NCBI GenBank assembly: GCA_947625095.1
Contig: CANQMX010000018.1
Span: forward strand, 1 to 35,894
Length of the DNA: 35,894 nucleotides
Reading direction: 5' to 3'
Source: an uncultured Clostridia bacterium
GTDB lineage: Bacteria; Bacillota; Clostridia; Christensenellales; Borkfalkiaceae
Part shown: one piece after another, positions 31,889 to 35,894 of the stretch
Layout: the number at the start of each line of letters is the position of its first letter
Numbering within the stretch: the stretch's first letter is position 1
Made by a program: the position numbers and the translations under genes
Notes under the pieces: generated by a model
Seen by the model: the letters and a program-made list of their open reading frames with translations, nothing else
The model's database searches: none
Told to the model about the DNA's origin: nothing

Positions 31889-33109
31889 ATGGCAAAGGCA
31901 AAATTCGACAGAAGCAAGCCCCATGTCAACATCGGTACGATTGGCCACGTTGACCACGGCAAGACCACTTTGACCGCAGCTATCACCATGGTTATGGCTT
32001 GCAAAGGTCAGGCACAGAAGATGCGCTACGATGAGATCGATAAAGCGCCCGAAGAAAAGGCGCGCGGTATCACCATCAACACCGCACACGTAGAGTATGA
32101 GACGGACAAGCGTCACTACGCGCACGTCGACTGCCCCGGGCACGCGGACTATGTCAAGAACATGATCACGGGTGCGGCGCAGATGGATGGCGCTATCCTC
32201 GTCGTCGCTGCGACCGATGGTCCTATGCCCCAGACCCGTGAGCACATCCTGCTCGCCCGTCAGGTCGGCGTTCCCTACATCATCGTGTTCCTCAACAAGA
32301 TCGACCAGATGGACGATCCCGAACTTTTGGACCTCGTCGAGATGGAGATCCGCGATCTTCTTTCCTCGTACGACTTCCCGGGCGACGATATCCCGATCAT
32401 CAAGGGTTCTGCTTTGAAGGCGCTCGAAAAGGCGACCAGCGGCGCTTCGGATGCGGAAATTCTCGCCGCTCCCGAATGCAAGTGCATTCTCGAGCTCATG
32501 GATGCGGTGGATAGCTATATCCCCACCCCTCAGCGCGACGATCAAAAGCCCTTCCTTCTTCCCGTCGAGGATGTATTCACCATCTCCGGCCGCGGCACGG
32601 TTGCTACCGGTCGTGTGGAGAGGGGCGTTGCCCACGTCGGCGACCCCGCCGAGATCGTCGGCCTCATCGAAAAACCCCGCACCACGGTCATCACCGGTCT
32701 CGAAATGTTCCACAAGCAGTTGGATGAAGCCATGGCGGGCGACAACGTCGGCGCGCTTCTCCGCGGCATCAACCGCACGGATGTGGAAAAGGGTCAGGTC
32801 ATCGCCAAGCCCAACACCGTCCCCACTGCCACGAAGTTCGAAGCTCAGGTTTACGTCCTCACCAAGGATGAGGGCGGCCGTCACACCGCGTTCTTCAACC
32901 ACTACCGTCCTCAGTTCTTCATCAGAACGACGGATGTCACGGGTTCTATCGAGCTTCCCGCGGGCGTTGAAATGGTCATGCCCGGCGACCACGTCACCAT
33001 GACGGTCGAGCTCATCAAGCCCGTCGCCATCGAGGAAGGCCTCCGCTTCGCTATCCGCGAAGGCGGCAGAACGGTTGGCTCGGGCGCTGTGTCGAAGATC
33101 CTCAAATAA
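31889..33109 (+). CDS. tuf: Elongation factor Tu
   Basis: A 406-residue GTPase that brings aminoacyl-tRNA to the ribosome. [37 protein letters not shown] and NKID are the G motifs; domains 2 and 3 are complete ([23 protein letters not shown]). It is slightly longer than the common 394-400 residues because of extra residues in the helical stretch around 175-200 ([19 protein letters not shown]). AAGGAG precedes the ATG and a strong terminator follows. Codon use is more biased to C-ending codons than in the flanking accessory genes, as expected for high expression. Confidence 0.98.
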   Translation: MAKAKFDRSKPHVNIGTIGHVDHGKTTLTAAITMVMACKGQAQKMRYDEIDKAPEEKARGITINTAHVEYETDKRHYAHVDCPGHADYVKNMITGAAQMDGAILVVAATDGPMPQTREHILLARQVGVPYIIVFLNKIDQMDDPELLDLVEMEIRDLLSSYDFPGDDIPIIKGSALKALEKATSGASDAEILAAPECKCILELMDAVDSYIPTPQRDDQKPFLLPVEDVFTISGRGTVATGRVERGVAHVGDPAEIVGLIEKPRTTVITGLEMFHKQLDEAMAGDNVGALLRGINRTDVEKGQVIAKPNTVPTATKFEAQVYVLTKDEGGRHTAFFNHYRPQFFIRTTDVTGSIELPAGVEMVMPGDHVTMTVELIKPVAIEEGLRFAIREGGRTVGSGAVSKILK

Positions 33110-33146
33110 GCACAAGCAAGGTCTTGAGCAATTGAAAAACACAAAA

Positions 33147-33177
33147 AGAGTACGTTATTTCGCGTACTCTTTTTTCT
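33147..33177 (+). terminator. tuf terminator
   Basis: AGAGTACG (33147-33154) pairs with CGTACTCT (33163-33170), followed by TTTTTTCTTT. Confidence 0.92.
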
Positions 33178-33179
33178 TT

Positions 33180-33349
33180 CCTCATACCGAATTGCCGCGG
33201 GCGGCAATGAGCGTATCTTTCTCATATTTCCCCTCCTCATACCGCCCCGCGCGCACTATTCTTCTACTAAGCGCGGCACGAGGCGCAACGCGCCGAAGTA
33301 GCCAACCGCCCGTCCGCTTCTGCGGACGGGCGGTTGGCGAGCGTATCTT
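33180..33349 (+). repeat. Two variable-core hairpin repeats after tuf
   Basis: Copy at 33180-33219 (core ATTGCCGC/GCGGCAAT, right end GAGCGTATCTT). Second copy: left end CCTCATACCG at 33235-33244, then about 56 nt of extra sequence, then a perfect 17-bp core (33301-33317/33322-33338) and right end (33339-33349). The second copy looks interrupted or composite. Confidence 0.8.
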
Positions 33350-33423
33350 CCCCGAGCGAAGTCCGCCCTCGCTTTTCTCTCGCGTCATTCCGCCCCTCGA
33401 CTGTTCCACCGCGTCATTCTGAA

Positions 33424-33469
33424 CCCCCTTTCCGCGCCCGCCCCTGTGGGGCGGGGCGCGGAAAGGGGG
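33424..33469. repeat. Long GC-rich hairpin
   Basis: A 15-bp outer stem (33424-33438/33455-33469) and 6-bp inner stem (33439-33444/33448-33453) with one bulged G. It follows CGTCATTCTGAA, similar to the start of the longer interspersed elements, so it probably belongs to the same class. Confidence 0.7.
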
Positions 33470-33625
33470 GGGGAATCCCGAAAAACGAAGTCCGATTTGC
33501 AATTTTTATTTTCCCAAAAAAATTTCAAAAAAGTTGGCATACATCGCCCAAAACGCCGAAAAAGGTGGTAAGCTACATTATGAGAAGAGCGTGAGCAGCA
33601 CCCTGCGAACGCGCGCGAAAGAAAA

Positions 33626-33695
33626 AAACCCTCCTGCCGTTGCAAAGCGGAAGTCGCCGTGCGGCGACCTCCGCTTAGCTACGGCAGGAGGGTTT
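33626..33695. repeat. 70-nt nested hairpin
   Basis: A perfect 15-bp outer stem AAACCCTCCTGCCGT (33626-33640) with its complement (33681-33695). Inside it are AGCGGA/TCCGCT and GTCGCC/GGCGAC stems closed by GTGC. An A-run precedes it and T follows, so it could stop transcription from either side. The rest of 33470-33625 and 33696-33780 shows nothing recognisable. Confidence 0.75.
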
Positions 33696-33780
33696 CAGGT
33701 AAAAATTTCAATATTTTTAGGAAAAATTTTTCCAATTTCTGGGGCAAAGCAAAAGCAAAAAAGCGGGCATACTTTTTTGT

Positions 33781-34578
33781 ATGAAGGCGATTTTGGCGGT
33801 CGGGCGCGTGCGGAGCGCGTACCGAATTCTCGCCGAGCACAGGTACACGACGGTTGCGGGCACGCTTGTCTTTTTTCTCATTCTCTCGCTCGTGCCGTTT
33901 TTGTTTTGGCTCACGCTGCTCTTCGGCAGTTCCGCGCTCGATGCGGCCACGCTCTCGGGCTTGGGACTTTTCGATTGGGCGGAAGACCTCCTAATTTTTC
34001 TCAAAGAGAACGCGGCGGAAAATGCGGCGGGCGCAAGCGTCATTTTTCTCGCGACGACTTTGTGGTCGAGCACGGGATTTTTTTATCATCTTCGCAGGAG
34101 CGGCGAAATTATTTACGGCTACGAGCGCACAAAACACGGCTGGAAGGTGCGCCTTGCCGCGCTCCTCTACACATTCGGCGTGCTGCTCTTTTTTGCCGCC
34201 GCGGGCGCAATTTTGTTCGTCGCGGGCGTCGCCTCGCGCTTTTTGCCGCCCTTCATCTCCTATCCCGTTTGGTATCTTCTCGCGCTTTTATTGGGCTTTT
34301 TCGCCGCGTGGATCTTGAACACCTACCTTTGCCCGTACAAGTGCAAGCCCTCCGATACCGCGCTCGGAAGTTTCCTCACGGCCATCGCCTGGCTCATCGC
34401 TTCGGGCGCGTTCGCGCTCTATCTCAATTTCGGCAACAAGGAGCAACTCTACGGCGCGCTCACGCTTGTTGTCGTCTTTCTCATTTGGCTGTATTGGATG
34501 ATGATCTGCCTCACCGCGGGCGCGGTCTTTTGCCGCACCCGCATGGGAGAACAGAGTTTGCCGCATAAGGAGTTATAA
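33781..34578 (+). CDS. YihY/BrkB family inner-membrane protein
   Basis: A 265-residue protein with six hydrophobic spans, matching the YihY (old name BrkB/RNase BN) family. TTVAGTLVFFLILSLVPFLFW near the start is the family's opening span, and the C-terminal span block (LTLVVVFLIWLYWMMICLTAGAVF) also fits. The earlier assignment of this family as a ribonuclease was wrong; its function is not settled. No ribosome binding site precedes the ATG at 33781. A strong bidirectional terminator follows. Confidence 0.85.
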   Translation: MKAILAVGRVRSAYRILAEHRYTTVAGTLVFFLILSLVPFLFWLTLLFGSSALDAATLSGLGLFDWAEDLLIFLKENAAENAAGASVIFLATTLWSSTGFFYHLRRSGEIIYGYERTKHGWKVRLAALLYTFGVLLFFAAAGAILFVAGVASRFLPPFISYPVWYLLALLLGFFAAWILNTYLCPYKCKPSDTALGSFLTAIAWLIASGAFALYLNFGNKEQLYGALTLVVVFLIWLYWMMICLTAGAVFCRTRMGEQSLPHKEL

Positions 34579-34613
34579 AAGATTACGAAAAATCTTGCAT
34601 TATGAAAAATCAG

Positions 34614-34647
34614 GCGCCCGCCGATAAAAAAATCGGCGGGCGCTTTT
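34614..34647. terminator. Bidirectional terminator
   Basis: GCGCCCGCCGAT (34614-34625), loop of six A, ATCGGCGGGCGC (34632-34643), then TTTT. The minus-strand side also ends in a T-run, so it serves both the YihY gene and the XRE gene. Confidence 0.88.
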
Positions 34648-34877
34648 CAATATTCCGATCTTCCGAGGAGATAATCGGTAGACACATCAAAAATCGTAGC
34701 AATTTTGGTGAGATTTTCCAACGTCGGCTCGCTCTTCCCGTTTTCGTAGCGGATATAAGACGGCTGGGAAATGCCGATTTTTTCCGCCATTTGCCGCTGT
34801 GTCAGTTGGCATATATGCCGCATTTCCTTTAGGCGTTCACAAAAAATTTGCATCATTTTATTGACGATTATAGCCAT
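34647..34877 (-). CDS. XRE-family regulator, controller-protein-like
   Basis: A 76-residue single-domain HTH protein: FCERLKEMRHICQLTQRQMAEKIGISQPSYIRYENGKSEPTLENLTKIATIF followed by STDYLLG. Size and divergent position next to a DNA methyltransferase resemble the C proteins that time restriction-modification gene expression; ordinary XRE repressors look similar, so this is inference. The first ATG (34877) overlaps operator site 1. A TATAAT on the minus strand (34893-34888) ends about 10 nt before the ATG and no ribosome binding site is present; Met8/Met9 are alternative starts. Confidence 0.82.
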   Translation of the reverse strand: MAIIVNKMMQIFCERLKEMRHICQLTQRQMAEKIGISQPSYIRYENGKSEPTLENLTKIATIFDVSTDYLLGRSEY

Positions 34878-34916
34878 TTGCTATATAATTATAAAAAATG
34901 ATAGCAGTTTGCTATC
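34861..34916 (+). promoter_or_regulatory. Methyltransferase promoter with two XRE operators
   Basis: Promoter TTGACG (34861-34866), 17-nt spacer, TATAAT (34884-34889). Operator 1 ATAGCCATTTGCTAT (34870-34884) fills most of the spacer; operator 2 GATAGCAGTTTGCTATC (34900-34916) lies just downstream of the start site. Their centres are 31 bp apart, about three helical turns, so both face the same side of the DNA. Confidence 0.8.
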
Positions 34917-34932
34917 AAAACGGGAGAAAAAC

Positions 34933-35894
<962 letters not shown>

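Overview
The window looks like a chromosomal segment of a GC-rich, spore-forming member of the Bacillota (Clostridia side). The evidence is a clear SpoIIID, a Firmicutes-type THF riboswitch with an ECF folate transporter, consensus sigma-A promoters (often with an extended TGC-TATAAT), strong AGGAGG ribosome binding sites, and a str-type rpsL-rpsG-fusA-tuf cluster. An uncultured gut Christensenellales-like lineage would fit the interspersed hairpin repeats, but that placement is inference.

Layout. 1-1720 is a small accessory region, visibly AT-richer: tandem hairpins, an RHH-like DNA-binding protein behind a 40-bp palindrome, a 43-codon ORF and a GIY-YIG/DUF4357 protein. 1830-6431 holds spoIIID and a two-gene ATP-driven activase/2-hydroxyacyl-CoA dehydratase-like system. 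6488-10479 is on the minus strand: a CDF metal transporter, a leucine-rich-repeat lipoprotein with a structured, terminator-bearing leader, and a DUF421/DUF4363 pair. 10523-18963 is a long plus-strand block: THF riboswitch-folT, then lgt-pncB-coiled coil-lspA-rluD-membrane protein-der-plsY with start/stop overlaps. 19029-25066 mixes gpmI with small regulators (two XRE loci with operator-like palindromes), hypotheticals and many intergenic repeats. 25067-28108 (minus) carries a guanine-deaminase-like gene, tpiA and pgk. 28238-33109 is the translation cluster rpsL-rpsG-fusA-tuf, with an unusually long, hairpin-dense rpsL-rpsG spacer. 33180-35894 has more repeats, a YihY-family membrane protein, and a divergent XRE regulator/EcoRI-family adenine methyltransferase pair.

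How genes work together. Lgt and LspA mature lipoproteins such as the LRR lipoprotein at 7728-8960. gpmI, tpiA and pgk are lower-glycolysis genes. rpsL/rpsG/fusA/tuf, der and the RluD-like enzyme serve ribosome function or assembly.

The points most worth a second look are: (1) the methyltransferase gene, which runs into at least 14 tandem ACAG tetranucleotides at the window edge (likely phase variation) and is faced by an XRE regulator over two matched operators; (2) the riboswitch-like leader of the LRR lipoprotein; (3) the rpsL-rpsG spacer; (4) an interspersed element whose ends are conserved but whose palindromic core differs completely in sequence between copies.
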